The position numbers and the translations under genes were made by a program. A DNA stretch of 12,223 nucleotides, from positions 1,357 through 13,579 of the forward strand of contig DEKL01000125.1 in NCBI GenBank assembly GCA_002353835.1. Direction: 5' to 3'. The notes beneath the pieces were generated by a model. The model saw only the letters and a program-made list of their open reading frames with translations. It ran no database searches and was not told the DNA's origin. Within the stretch, counting starts at the first letter, position 1; every line of letters starts with the position of its first letter. Positions 1 to 7,565 of the stretch are shown one piece after another. Origin of the DNA: Alphaproteobacteria bacterium UBA2723 (GTDB lineage Bacteria > Pseudomonadota > Alphaproteobacteria > RF32 > CAG-239).

Positions 1-726
1 CGCAAGCCCTAAAAGCTCTGCCAGTTTTTCTGCGGTTTTAACCACGTATGCCGGCTCGTTTACCTTTCCTCTGTAAGGAACCGGTGCCAGATACGGGCTG
101 TCTGTTTCAATAAGAATTTTATCTTTAGGATAATCCCTAAACACCATGGCAATATTCTCTCCGCTCTTAAAGGTGATAATTCCCGAAGCCGAGATATAAA
201 ACCCGCGCGCTAAAACCTCTTTAGCAAAGTTTTCATCAGAGGTAAAACAATGAATAACCCCTGTTAATTTGCCAAATTCCTTAATTCCCTCATCAATGAG
301 AGAAAGCGTATCTTCTTCCGCCTCGCGCTGGTGTATCATAATCGGCAAACCGGTCATTCCTGCCGCTTTGATATGACGTGAAAACATCTCCTTTTGCTCG
401 TGTTTATATTCCGCCCCGTAATGGTAATCCAACCCGCATTCGCCGATAGCAATCACAAACGGATTTTCGGTTGCTTTAATGATGTCTGCCACCTTAATTT
501 TATCAAGTTTTTCCGGTGCACTGTCCGGATGAATACCGACAGAAGTCCACATCAGCGGCGCTTCTTTTCCCTCATCACGGAGTTTCTTAAACCGTTCACA
601 CATTAAAAGCTGTTCTAAAGCCTCATCTAAATCTTTGCCGGCATTTAATAACGCACCGACCCCTGCCTGATACGCCCTTAAAGCTGTTTCATCATCTTCA
701 ATATGACAATGGCTGTCGATAAGCAT
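1..726 (-). CDS. tatD: TatD-family metal-dependent DNase, 3'-truncated by the window edge
   Basis: Reading from the ATG at 726 down to base 1 gives 242 residues with no stop, so roughly the last 20 residues of a family usually near 260 aa lie outside the window. The amidohydrolase-fold metal ligands of TatD proteins are visible: the N-terminal DSHCHI motif (H6, H8), GECGLD (E96), MIHQREA (H132), VIHCF (H159) and ETDSPYLAP (D209), followed by the typical PYRGKVNEP segment. Family members are cytoplasmic metal-dependent 3'-5' exonucleases or DNases linked to DNA repair and turnover. The start lies 2 bp after the argS stop, with a GGAG (738-741) inside the end of argS, so the two genes are almost certainly co-transcribed and probably translationally coupled. 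Family assignment is secure; the exact substrate is not. Confidence 0.93.
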   Translation of the reverse strand, partial: MLIDSHCHIEDDETALRAYQAGVGALLNAGKDLDEALEQLLMCERFKKLRDEGKEAPLMWTSVGIHPDSAPEKLDKIKVADIIKATENPFVIAIGECGLDYHYGAEYKHEQKEMFSRHIKAAGMTGLPIMIHQREAEEDTLSLIDEGIKEFGKLTGVIHCFTSDENFAKEVLARGFYISASGIITFKSGENIAMVFRDYPKDKILIETDSPYLAPVPYRGKVNEPAYVVKTAEKLAELLGLA

Positions 727-728
727 AA

Positions 729-2492
729 TTACATTTTCTCCGGTGCCTTAAAGCCCAAAAGATTGGTGCAGATATTAAGCACGTTTAAGGTTAACGTAAT
801 CAAAGCCACCAACGATGAAAGCACAGTTTCATTTTCTTCGGCCAAAATCTTTTTATCGTGGTAGAAAACATTGAATTTATTGGAAATCTCATAAATGTAA
901 GAGCAAAGCATAGACGGTGCATCTTTCTTAACCGCTTCCTTAACGGTATGCGAGAAACGGGTTAAGGTAAGTGCCAAATCACGCTCTGAATCGCAGGTAA
1001 AATCGGTAAACTTAACATTGTTCATCACACCCGAATTTTTCTCATTTAACTTCGCTAAAATAGATTTAATTCTAACCATGGTGTATAAGATATACGGACC
1101 GGTATTACCCTCAAACGAAGTAAACTTATCCAAATCAAAAATATAATTGCTCTCCGTTGGGTTCATCAAATCCCCATATTTAATCGCCGCCAATCCGATA
1201 ATTTTTGCCAACTCTTTAACTTCTTCCGGTGCCATACTTTCTTCATCTTTTACATGAACGGCATCTTCTACCATATCAATCATATCCGAAAGCTTCATCG
1301 TACCGCCGGCACGGGTCTTAAAAGGCTTGCCGTCTTTCCCGTTCACCGTACCGAAACCGATAAACGAAAGTTCGGTATTGCTTGGGACAATTCCCGTTTT
1401 CTTTGCACAACGGAACACCCGTTCAAAATGCAAGAACTGGCGCTTATCCACCACATACATCACACGGTCGGGATGAAAATCTTTTTCGCGTTGCACCAGC
1501 GTTGCCAAATCAGTTGTTTCGTAAATTGCCGAACCGTCAGATTTTAAGACGATACACGGCGGTATCGGTTGGCTGTCACTGTCTTCCTTAACATCAACCA
1601 CCAAAGCGCCTTCGCTTAAATATGCAAAGCCGCCTTTTTTCATTTCAGCAACCATATCGGGAATATAAGATTCAACATCAGATTCCCCGAGCCACAAGTC
1701 AAAATCAACATCTAAACGCTTATAATTTCTCTTCAAATCCGGCACCGAAACATTGATAATATGCCGCCATAAAGCACGATACCCTCTGCGCCCTTTCTGC
1801 ATTTCGGCAGTGGCCTGACGCGCCGCATTTAAGTATTCTTCATCTTCTTTGGATTTTGCGGAAGCAAACGGATAAATTTCTTCCAAATCTTTTAAGGTAA
1901 ACGGCGGCTCTTTCGGGTATTCGCCGTCATAATTTTCATCAAAATATGGCAAATCCGGCTTGCGCAAAGAAAGCTCATGAATAATCAAACCCATTTGCAA
2001 ACCAAACTCGCCTAAGTGTGCATCACCGATAACTTTATTGCCGTAAAAACGGTTCATACGTTTTAAGGCCTCACCGATAACCGCTGAGCGCAAATGCCCG
2101 ACATGAAGTGTTTTCGCCACATTCGGCCCGCCGTAATCTATCACCACCGTTTTAGGATTTTTTATCTTTTCAAAACCGCAATCAGCCGCATTAAGCATAT
2201 CCTGCATATAAGATGAAACAAACTTATCTTTCACCGTGATATTGATAAACCCCGGGTTAACCACTTCCACTTTTTCAATAATGTCATTTTCTTTAACTTG
2301 CGCTAAGACATCATTAGCAATCATAAACGGTGCTTTATGGTAAAGCTTTGCTGCCCCCATTGCCCCGTTAACCTGGTATTGGCATAAATCAGGTCTTGCG
2401 GAAACAACCACTCTGCCTAAATCCGCATCAAAACCGGCATTTTCAAAAGCTTTCATAAAAATGTCGCTTAAAACTTCAATAACCGTCTTCAA
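729..2492 (-). CDS. argS: Arginyl-tRNA synthetase
   Basis: This class I aminoacyl-tRNA synthetase charges tRNA-Arg with arginine in the cytoplasm. Its 587 residues are close to the 577 of E. coli ArgS. The N-terminal arginyl-specific additional domain spans about residues 1-90. The HIGH signature appears as HVGH (130-133) within NVAKTLHVGHLRSA. The region equivalent to KMSKS is the non-canonical KDGKPFKTRAGG (about 384-395), as in E. coli-type ArgS, which lacks a canonical KMSKS. The C-terminal DALR anticodon-binding domain starts around GNTGPYILYTMVRIKSI. The start codon is TTG (2490-2492); AGGAGAG at 2497-2503 lies at good spacing, and a 17-bp-spaced promoter sits just upstream, so this start is well supported. 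tatD follows after 2 bp. Confidence 0.98.
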   Translation of the reverse strand: MKTVIEVLSDIFMKAFENAGFDADLGRVVVSARPDLCQYQVNGAMGAAKLYHKAPFMIANDVLAQVKENDIIEKVEVVNPGFINITVKDKFVSSYMQDMLNAADCGFEKIKNPKTVVIDYGGPNVAKTLHVGHLRSAVIGEALKRMNRFYGNKVIGDAHLGEFGLQMGLIIHELSLRKPDLPYFDENYDGEYPKEPPFTLKDLEEIYPFASAKSKEDEEYLNAARQATAEMQKGRRGYRALWRHIINVSVPDLKRNYKRLDVDFDLWLGESDVESYIPDMVAEMKKGGFAYLSEGALVVDVKEDSDSQPIPPCIVLKSDGSAIYETTDLATLVQREKDFHPDRVMYVVDKRQFLHFERVFRCAKKTGIVPSNTELSFIGFGTVNGKDGKPFKTRAGGTMKLSDMIDMVEDAVHVKDEESMAPEEVKELAKIIGLAAIKYGDLMNPTESNYIFDLDKFTSFEGNTGPYILYTMVRIKSILAKLNEKNSGVMNNVKFTDFTCDSERDLALTLTRFSHTVKEAVKKDAPSMLCSYIYEISNKFNVFYHDKKILAEENETVLSSLVALITLTLNVLNICTNLLGFKAPEKM

Positions 2493-2525
2493 AATTCTCT
2501 CCTAAAACTTAAAAAAACTACCGGC

Positions 2526-2554
2526 AAGATAACAAAGAGCGCCCCACGTGTCAA
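2526..2554 (-). promoter_or_regulatory. Predicted sigma70 promoter of argS-tatD
   Basis: On the minus strand, TTGACA (2549-2554) and TATCTT (2526-2531) are separated by 17 bp. This predicts a transcription start near 2519 and a leader of about 27 nt before the argS TTG. The -35 is perfect and the -10 is four of six. The promoter lies between the upstream gene's terminator and argS, so argS-tatD forms its own unit. Confidence 0.75.
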
Positions 2555-2569
2555 GCAAATTTTAAGCAT

Positions 2570-2603
2570 AAAAAAAGCAGTGACCTTCTCAGGTGACTGC
2601 TTT
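2570..2603 (-). terminator. Rho-independent terminator of the 381-aa repeat protein gene
   Basis: On the minus strand AAAGCAGT-C-ACC and GGT-C-ACTGCTTT form a stem with one C:C mismatch and a short GAGA-type loop, followed by a T run (complement of 2570-2576). It lies 15 bp after the stop of the 381-aa gene and just before the argS promoter. Confidence 0.75.
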
Positions 2604-2617
2604 AAAAGTTTAATTGT

Positions 2618-3763
2618 TTAACTGAGAACCGCTGTCTCAAATGTATATACGGTCTGATAATCGGCCACGATATCCGGTGTAGCATACTTTTTAAGTGCTT
2701 CCTCACCGGCCTCCGAAATGCTGTCCGGATACATCATGACATAGTACGCAATCTCAGGCATCTTGCGCCGCAGCATCAGTTCAACTTGCGCTTCAGAACT
2801 TAACGTATGCTTTGAGAGGTAAAGCATAATCTCGTTGTGTTTGCCGCGCTTGATAAGACGAACCTCATCATCGGCATTGAGGACATGTCCTTTGATGTAA
2901 ACCTTGATTTCCTCGTGGTTACCACGTTTCAAGAGCAGATGTTCACCGGCCTCGGTCAGCTGGTTCTTTGAGAGATAGGTCAGCAAAAGACTGTCGTCAC
3001 GATGGTTGAAAATAGCCTCATCACCACCATCGGGACGATAATGCCTGACATACGCCATCAGCAAATCAATCGGCGCTGTTGCCATGAAGAATTCCTCTGC
3101 CTCACGCATAAACCGTTGCTGTTTGATGATTGGCTTCAGCTTGCGCGGTCTGGTAAAGCGAATAAGCTGAATCTGTTTCATCACATCTCGGCTCTTAACA
3201 TACTCTGCACGAGAGATAAGACACTCCACATCATCCTTGCTACCGCCATACAGTATGGCATCACGTTCACGCTGGTCAAATTTGCCGGTAGCAATAAGCG
3301 CGTGCCTCAATTCATCATCACCACGCTTAATGATATCAAGCTTGGCAAATGACGACAGCTTGGGACGGCGCGTCAATTCCAGCATTTCTTCTCTGTCAAA
3401 GCGCTCCAAAATAGCTTGCTCCGGAAGCTCCGGCACCTCAAAATCGTCAACGTAGCGCTTAACGGTTTCATAGACACCATGCTCCAAGAAGAGTTTGATG
3501 TTGCGGCGGTTGCCATCTTGGCTGTATGCCAGCAATGCCTGCACCACCGAGGGATGATTCTGGCGAAACAGATAGACTGCAGAGCCTTCGGCGACACCAT
3601 GCTGTTCAATGTAAAATTGAATAAGCTTCGGTGTTGCCTTTTCAACAAACACGTTCTCTGCTTTCGGCGAAAACGGATAAGCCAAGACATAGTCGGCCAA
3701 TGCTTTGTAGGAAGCAGAATTGATAAACTCAATCTGTTCCTTCGTCTTCTTAATTTTTTCCAT
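2618..3763 (-). CDS. Hypothetical alpha-helical repeat (solenoid-type) protein
   Basis: I do not recognise a named family. The 381-aa product has no signal peptide or membrane segment and should be cytoplasmic. Its C-terminal third contains a clear 26-residue repeat. EEIKVYI (284-290), NEIMLYL (310-316) and PEIAYYV (336-342) each follow a basic LxxRG-type turn (LLLKRG 276-281, RLIKRG 302-307, LMLRRK 329-334), with a degenerate unit at DIVADYQ (364-370). Similar but diverged units appear nearer the N-terminus (about 43-100). The pattern suggests two-helix repeats stacking into a solenoid, typical of protein-protein interaction scaffolds. The ATG has no Shine-Dalgarno sequence (upstream TTTAAATT), unlike nearly every other gene here, and the G+C content looks higher than that of argS or prfB. 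Both suggest acquisition from a different lineage. Coding status is supported by the promoter, terminator and repeats; function is unknown. Confidence 0.82.
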   Translation of the reverse strand: MEKIKKTKEQIEFINSASYKALADYVLAYPFSPKAENVFVEKATPKLIQFYIEQHGVAEGSAVYLFRQNHPSVVQALLAYSQDGNRRNIKLFLEHGVYETVKRYVDDFEVPELPEQAILERFDREEMLELTRRPKLSSFAKLDIIKRGDDELRHALIATGKFDQRERDAILYGGSKDDVECLISRAEYVKSRDVMKQIQLIRFTRPRKLKPIIKQQRFMREAEEFFMATAPIDLLMAYVRHYRPDGGDEAIFNHRDDSLLLTYLSKNQLTEAGEHLLLKRGNHEEIKVYIKGHVLNADDEVRLIKRGKHNEIMLYLSKHTLSSEAQVELMLRRKMPEIAYYVMMYPDSISEAGEEALKKYATPDIVADYQTVYTFETAVLS

Positions 3764-3814
3764 AATTTAAAGGGTTTAGTTAATAATGTGAATAATAGAA
3801 TTTTGATAAGTTAA

Positions 3815-3842
3815 ATTGTACAGAAATAATCTTTTTTGTCAA
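3815..3842 (-). promoter_or_regulatory. Predicted sigma70 promoter of the 381-aa repeat protein gene
   Basis: On the minus strand a perfect -35 TTGACA (3837-3842) is followed after 16 bp by TACAAT (3815-3820). The predicted start is near 3808, giving a leader of about 45 nt that is AT-rich and contains no Shine-Dalgarno sequence. Confidence 0.7.
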
Positions 3843-3869
3843 TAAGAAAAAAGAGAAAAATTCCCCCTT

Positions 3870-3950
3870 CTGTTCATGCCCTAAAGGGAGAAAATTTTGA
3901 GCAAACACACAGCACTCACTCTGTTCATGCCCTAAAGGTGGAAAATTCTG
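3870..3950. repeat. Two direct copies of a 30-bp repeat
   Basis: Copy 1 (3870-3899) and copy 2 (3921-3950) both start CTGTTCATGCCCTAAAGG and agree at 27 of 30 positions, with a period of 51 bp. The second half of copy 2 (from 3932) forms the left arm of the long palindrome that ends inside prfB. No coding function is visible. Confidence 0.85.
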
Positions 3951-4059
3951 CGAAATAACCGTGGATGTCCACCGAGGCACACGAGCGTACTAAGACGTAC
4001 GTGACGTGCCGAAGAGTGGCTTCCATCCACGAGTTAGTTCACAGAATTTTGCCCTTTAG
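3932..4059. repeat. 128-nt imperfect palindrome overlapping the 3' end of prfB
   Basis: Outer arms 3932-3967 and 4024-4059 pair with a few bulges: CTAAAGG/CCTTTAG, AAAATTCTG/CAGAATTTT, then CGTGGATG/CATCCACG. Inside, CCAC/GTGG (3969-3972 with 4016-4019), GGCAC/GTGCC (3976-3980 with 4006-4010) and CGTAC/GTACG (3986-3990 with 3997-4001) close on a 6-nt loop. The right arm includes the prfB stop (4034-4036) and its last codons. No T run follows on either side, so it is not a classical intrinsic terminator. It resembles a palindromic repeat inserted at a gene end, or an mRNA 3'-end stabiliser. Confidence 0.8.
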
Positions 4060-5141
4060 ATAAATAAGAAACCAAAAACAAGTCTATTTCCCCGTCTAAT
4101 ACCCCTCGGTCATCCGAGGTCTCGGCGCCGGTACGCAAATCTTTAATCATCTTGTAGGGTTGAAGAACGTATGAGCGGATTTGGTATCCCCAGCCGTTAT
4201 CGCCCTGTTCTTCCCATTTCTGTTCGGCAGCGGCATCTTTTTTGCGCTGTTCAATTTCATAGAGTTTAGCCTTTAACATATTCATTGCCTGATCACGATT
4301 CGCAAATTGCGAGCGCTCGGTTTGGCAAGAAACGACAACACCGGTAGGGATGTGGGTTAAACGCACGGCAGATTCGGTTTTATTGATGTGTTGTCCGCCC
4401 GCACCGGAAGAACGGTAAGTATCCATTTTAATATCGGCGGGGTTAATTTCAATATTGATATCATCATCCACCACCGGATAGACGGTAATGGAGGCAAAAC
4501 TGGTATGGCGGCGGGCATTGGAATCAAACGGAGAGATTCTGACCAAGCGGTGCACACCGGTTTCCCCTTTAAGCCAACCATAGGCATTAAGTCCGGAAAT
4601 TTTAATGGTAGCGGATTTAAGCCCTGCCACTTCGCCCTCGGTTTCTTCAACATAGGAAATTTTATACTGATGTTTTTCCGCCCAACGGGAATACATACGA
4701 AGCAACATTTCTGCCCAATCCTGCGCTTCCGTACCGCCCGAGCCGGCATGCACTTCCAAATAAGCATCATTTTTATCAAACTCGCCGGAAAGAAGGGTTA
4801 GAAGTTCGCGTTCTTTCGCGGATTTCTTCATCTCTTCCAAATGGCTATACAAATCAGCAAGCATTGTTTCGTCATTTTCCGCCTCGGCAAGTTCTATCAT
4901 CTCCTCAATATTTTTGATAGATAAGAGCAAATCTTCGTAATAAGCGATATCGGCATCAAGGGTATTTTTCTCTGATGTCAGTTTCAAGGCTTCGTCTTGA
5001 TTATCCCAAAGTTTCGGGTCTGCGGTTAAAGTATTTAATTCGTCCTGTCTGATTTTAGCATTATCATAGTCAAAGAAACCTCCGAAACGTTTCGGCGCTG
5101 TCTTTGATTTCGGTTAAAAGGTTATAAAATTCCGCCTTCAT
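4034..5141 (-). CDS. prfB: Peptide chain release factor 2 with programmed +1 frameshift
   Basis: RF2 recognises UGA and UAA stop codons on the ribosome and triggers peptide release. The gene starts at ATG 5139-5141 with GGGAG (5150-5154) 8 nt upstream. It reads 23 codons to an in-frame TGA (5070-5072) and continues in the +1 frame from GAC (5069-5071), giving about 368 aa against 365 in E. coli. In that numbering the stop-codon-recognising SPF tripeptide is at 203-205 and the catalytic GGQ loop (SSGAGGQHINKTESAV) is at 248-250, both almost at their E. coli positions. A caller that ignores the frameshift would truncate the gene at TTG 4987. Frameshifting provides autoregulation, since low RF2 allows slippage past the TGA. 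The last codons (KGQNSVN) lie within a palindromic element, so the extreme C-terminus may be lineage-specific. Confidence 0.97.
5069..5083 (-). promoter_or_regulatory. prfB programmed +1 frameshift site
   Basis: On the minus strand GGAGG (5079-5083), TTT, CTT (5073-5075), TGA (5070-5072), C. An internal Shine-Dalgarno sequence 3 nt before a slippery CTT followed by TGA-C is the established RF2 autoregulatory frameshift signal. The reading frame resumes at GAC and continues uninterrupted to 4034. Confidence 0.95.
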
Positions 5142-5170
5142 AATTTAAGCTCCCAATTTAGTATGCTGAT

Positions 5171-5199
5171 TTAATACCCCCCATCTTAAAGAAAGTAAA
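5171..5199 (-). promoter_or_regulatory. Possible sigma70 promoter of prfB
   Basis: On the minus strand TTTACT (5194-5199) and TATTAA (5171-5176) are 17 bp apart, predicting a start near 5164 and a short leader before the ATG at 5141. The match is moderate, and a G-run fills the spacer next to the -10. Confidence 0.5.
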
Positions 5200-5246
5200 G
5201 CATTTTTTAAAACTCTCGTGTTAATTTAGTCTTTAAGGAGAATAAT

Positions 5247-6017
5247 ATGCCGATAAAACCACAAATAAAACATATTCATCATCTGCCGCATTTCAGAGAG
5301 CGCACCGAAGAGATAAAATACATCATTATACACTGTTCCAGAAGTAACCCGGAAAAGCAACTTAAAAATTTGCACAAACTGGAATTAAGCGCGCATTACA
5401 TAATCGGCCAAAACGGCGAGATAACCGAAGCGTTAGAACCTAAAAAAGTCGCTTATCATGCCGGCATATCAAGTTGGCATGGTAGCCAAGGAAAGTCCTT
5501 AAACGGTTCGTCTATCGGCATAGAGCTGGAAGCGCCTGACATGGGGCAAAGCAAAAAAACTTATAAGCCGGCATTACGCCACAGTTTATGCAATTTGCTC
5601 ATCTATTTGTGTTATAAATACAAGGTACGCCCCGAGAATATCTTAGCGCATTCGGATATTGCACCGCAAAGAAAGCCCGACCCCGGCAAAGGTTTCCCGT
5701 GGAAATATTTATACCAAAACGGTATCACGCCGTGGTATCATTTATACTGTTTGCACCAAGAAACGGATGAGGTTAAGCTCTTAAACATTATCGGTTACAA
5801 TACCGAGGTATTAACAGCGGCAAGATATGCTTTTTGCCGACGCTGGCTACCGGAAGAAGTTAAGACTGAGAGAAACATTAAATATATGTTAGATAACCCC
5901 TACCCCAAAGACTTTGTGCCCAAAGATGAAAAACGCTACTTCAAGCGTTTACGTGCGGTTGCCTTTGCGATGGAAAAATGCCGCACCCAAACCCCATGGT
6001 ATCTGACCAAAAAATAA
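5247..6017 (+). CDS. AmpD-like N-acetylmuramoyl-L-alanine amidase (amidase_2 family)
   Basis: The 256-aa protein is a zinc amidase of the PGRP/AmpD fold. The family cleaves the bond between N-acetylmuramic acid and L-alanine, in AmpD on recycled 1,6-anhydro-muropeptides in the cytoplasm. Visible motifs are IIIHCS with zinc ligand H29, SAHYIIGQNGEI (Y51), the SIGIELE segment with the putative catalytic E93, and AHSDIAPQRKPDPGKGFPW carrying zinc ligands H135 and D145 plus K143. No signal peptide is seen, favouring a cytoplasmic recycling enzyme over an exported autolysin. Residues about 170-256 form an extension (IIGYNTEVLTAARYAFCRRW) that resembles the peptidoglycan-binding-like tail of alphaproteobacterial AmpD proteins. 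ATG 5247 is preceded by AAGGAG at good spacing. The gene is divergent from prfB and followed by its own terminator. I saw no clear promoter. Calling it ampD itself is plausible but unproven. Confidence 0.9.
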   Translation: MPIKPQIKHIHHLPHFRERTEEIKYIIIHCSRSNPEKQLKNLHKLELSAHYIIGQNGEITEALEPKKVAYHAGISSWHGSQGKSLNGSSIGIELEAPDMGQSKKTYKPALRHSLCNLLIYLCYKYKVRPENILAHSDIAPQRKPDPGKGFPWKYLYQNGITPWYHLYCLHQETDEVKLLNIIGYNTEVLTAARYAFCRRWLPEEVKTERNIKYMLDNPYPKDFVPKDEKRYFKRLRAVAFAMEKCRTQTPWYLTKK

Positions 6018-6060
6018 ATCAATAAGACATTTAACGTATTAAAAATAAAAAGAACAGATA

Positions 6061-6086
6061 AGCTCTCTTTTTAAGAGGGCTTTTTT
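6061..6086 (+). terminator. Rho-independent terminator of the amidase gene
   Basis: GCTCTCTT and AAGAGGGC form a stem (one G-T wobble) with a short loop, followed by TTTTTT at 6081-6086. It lies 44 bp after the amidase stop. Confidence 0.85.
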
Positions 6087-6146
6087 GTACCCGCAAGGCT
6101 GATTTTAGGCTAATGCAATAAACCTGTAATTAAATCAATTTTGCTA

Positions 6147-6176
6147 TTTACATTTTAGGCTTTTATCATATATATT
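6147..6176 (+). promoter_or_regulatory. Possible promoter of the ArsB/NhaD-type transporter gene
   Basis: TTTACA (6147-6152) and TATATT (6171-6176) are 18 bp apart, within an AT-rich stretch offering other -10 registers. The predicted start near 6183 makes the upstream in-frame GTG at 6184 an unlikely start codon and supports the ATG at 6205. Confidence 0.5.
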
Positions 6177-6204
6177 TGCAACAGTGTATGAGGGAGAATA
6201 TGAG

Positions 6205-7512
6205 ATGCTGTCCACCGCAATTATTGCCGGCATGATATTGGTATTGTGTTACAGTGTGCTGTTTACCGAAAAGATAAACCGCGCGGTTGCGGTTATGCTC
6301 GGTGCATCGGCAATGGTTATTTGCGGTGTTTTATCTTATGAAGAAGCCGTCAAAGGGGTGGATTTTAATACCATAGCGCTCTTAATCGGTATGATGATAA
6401 TTGTCGGTATAACCGAAAAATCCGGCGCTTTCCAATTTGCGGCGATATTTTCCTCCAAATTGGTTAAAGCCAACCCACGCGGTATTTTAGCTGTTTTAGG
6501 GGTGGTCACCGCCGTACTGTCTGCCTTTTTAGATAATGTCACCACCGTTCTGTTAATCGTTCCGGTTACCGTAGAAATAACGCGTAAGCTTAAAATCTCC
6601 GCCTATCCGTTTTTGTTAATGGAAATATTTTCCTCAAATATCGGCGGAACGGCAACTTTAATCGGCGACCCGCCGAATATCTTAATCGGCTCGGCCTTAA
6701 ATTTGGGCTTTACCGATTTTCTTAAAAATTTAGCGCCGATTATTATCGTCATAATGGTAGCCATTACCGCGCTTTTTGTACACTTCTGGGGGCCCACCAT
6801 GAAAGCCAGCGCCGAAAACCGCGCCTTAGTCATGAGCATAAACGAAAAAGATGCCATTACCGACCATGCCTTACTCTATAAATCTCTGGTAGTTTTAGGC
6901 ATTGTCATCGCAGGCTTTATTATCGCCGAAGAAAGCGGTTTTGAAAACGGTTTTATCGCTCTTTTCGGTGCCTCCTTAATGCTCTTGCTTTATACCTTTA
7001 ATCTTCCGCATACCAAAGCAGATGCCAAAGTTGAAGATGTCTTAAGCCATGTGGACTGGACCACCATTTTCTTCTTTGCCGGCTTATTCGTTATTGTCGG
7101 CACCTTGGATGCAACCGGCTTTTTAGAGGATGTCGGCAAATATCTGGTGAAAGCCACCGAAAGCAGCTTAAAAAAGAGTGTCTTTGCCGTTTTAGCCATC
7201 TCTGCCTTTTTCTCGGCGATGGTAGATAATATCCCGTTTGTTGCCACCATGATACCGATTTTAAAAACCATGGAAATAGAGTTTGGCGGCAGACAAGCCA
7301 TGATGCCGGTTTGGTGGGCATTGTCTTTGGGCGCCTGCTTAGGCGGTAACGGTACCCTAATCGGTGCTTCCGCTAACGTTATTGTTGCCGGTATTGCCGC
7401 CAAAGAAAAAAGACCGATAGGCTTTTTAAGATTTATGATATGGTCAATTCCGGTAATGCTTATCAGCATCATAATCGCCAGCATTGCTTTGTACATCAAA
7501 TATTTCATTTAA
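6205..7512 (+). CDS. ArsB/NhaD-type ion transporter (ion transporter superfamily)
   Basis: This 435-aa polytopic inner-membrane protein has about 11-12 hydrophobic segments. It shows the duplicated architecture of the ArsB/NhaD/SLC13 ion-transporter superfamily. The first half contains LDNVTT (D110) and then GGTATLIGDPPNILIG (about 147-162). The second half repeats the pattern with MVDNIPF (D341) and GGNGTLIGASANVIVAG (about 380-396). These re-entrant-loop motifs occur in arsenite pumps, NhaD Na+/H+ antiporters and P-protein-like transporters. Substrate cannot be decided from sequence: there is no arsR or arsC nearby, so an arsenic role is not supported, and a Na+/H+ antiporter or anion carrier is equally possible. 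I chose ATG 6205 over the in-frame GTG at 6184 because GGGAG (6192-6196) lies 8 nt before it. It converges with the 235-aa gene across a shared hairpin. Confidence 0.9.
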   Translation: MLSTAIIAGMILVLCYSVLFTEKINRAVAVMLGASAMVICGVLSYEEAVKGVDFNTIALLIGMMIIVGITEKSGAFQFAAIFSSKLVKANPRGILAVLGVVTAVLSAFLDNVTTVLLIVPVTVEITRKLKISAYPFLLMEIFSSNIGGTATLIGDPPNILIGSALNLGFTDFLKNLAPIIIVIMVAITALFVHFWGPTMKASAENRALVMSINEKDAITDHALLYKSLVVLGIVIAGFIIAEESGFENGFIALFGASLMLLLYTFNLPHTKADAKVEDVLSHVDWTTIFFFAGLFVIVGTLDATGFLEDVGKYLVKATESSLKKSVFAVLAISAFFSAMVDNIPFVATMIPILKTMEIEFGGRQAMMPVWWALSLGACLGGNGTLIGASANVIVAGIAAKEKRPIGFLRFMIWSIPVMLISIIIASIALYIKYFI

Positions 7513-7520
7513 ACAACATA

Positions 7521-7542
7521 AAGGCGGGATTTCTCCCGCCTT
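7521..7542. terminator. Shared hairpin between convergent genes
   Basis: AAGGCGGGA and TCCCGCCTT form a perfect 9-bp stem with a 4-nt loop, midway between the transporter stop (7512) and the convergent 235-aa gene (stop at 7566). Neither side has a strong T run, so it is probably a weak bidirectional terminator. Confidence 0.65.
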
Positions 7543-7565
7543 AGCATAAATCAAAAAATCAAAGC

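Noticed and set aside
3870-3950. Two 30-bp repeats separated by 21 bp, considered as a minimal CRISPR array.
   Set aside because: There are only two copies, the spacer is too short, no cas genes or leader are present, and one copy is part of a larger palindrome.
3780-3980. Minus-strand 66-aa ORF containing two copies of a QNFxPLGHEQ-like peptide.
   Set aside because: The peptide repeat is simply the translation of the 30-bp DNA repeat. The frame has no ribosome binding site and crosses the promoter of the 381-aa gene.
4357-4801. Antisense and alternative frames of about 140 aa over prfB.
   Set aside because: RF2 motifs (SPF, GGQ) occupy the sense frame. The shadows have no start signals.
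6184-6204. In-frame upstream GTG start for the ArsB/NhaD-type transporter.
   Set aside because: It would have no leader after the predicted promoter, and the GGGAG at 6192-6196 is correctly spaced for the ATG at 6205.
6336-7508. Several long antisense frames opposite the transporter gene.
   Set aside because: They are frame shadows of a hydrophobic gene, with no ribosome binding sites and no domain match, whereas the sense frame carries clear family motifs.
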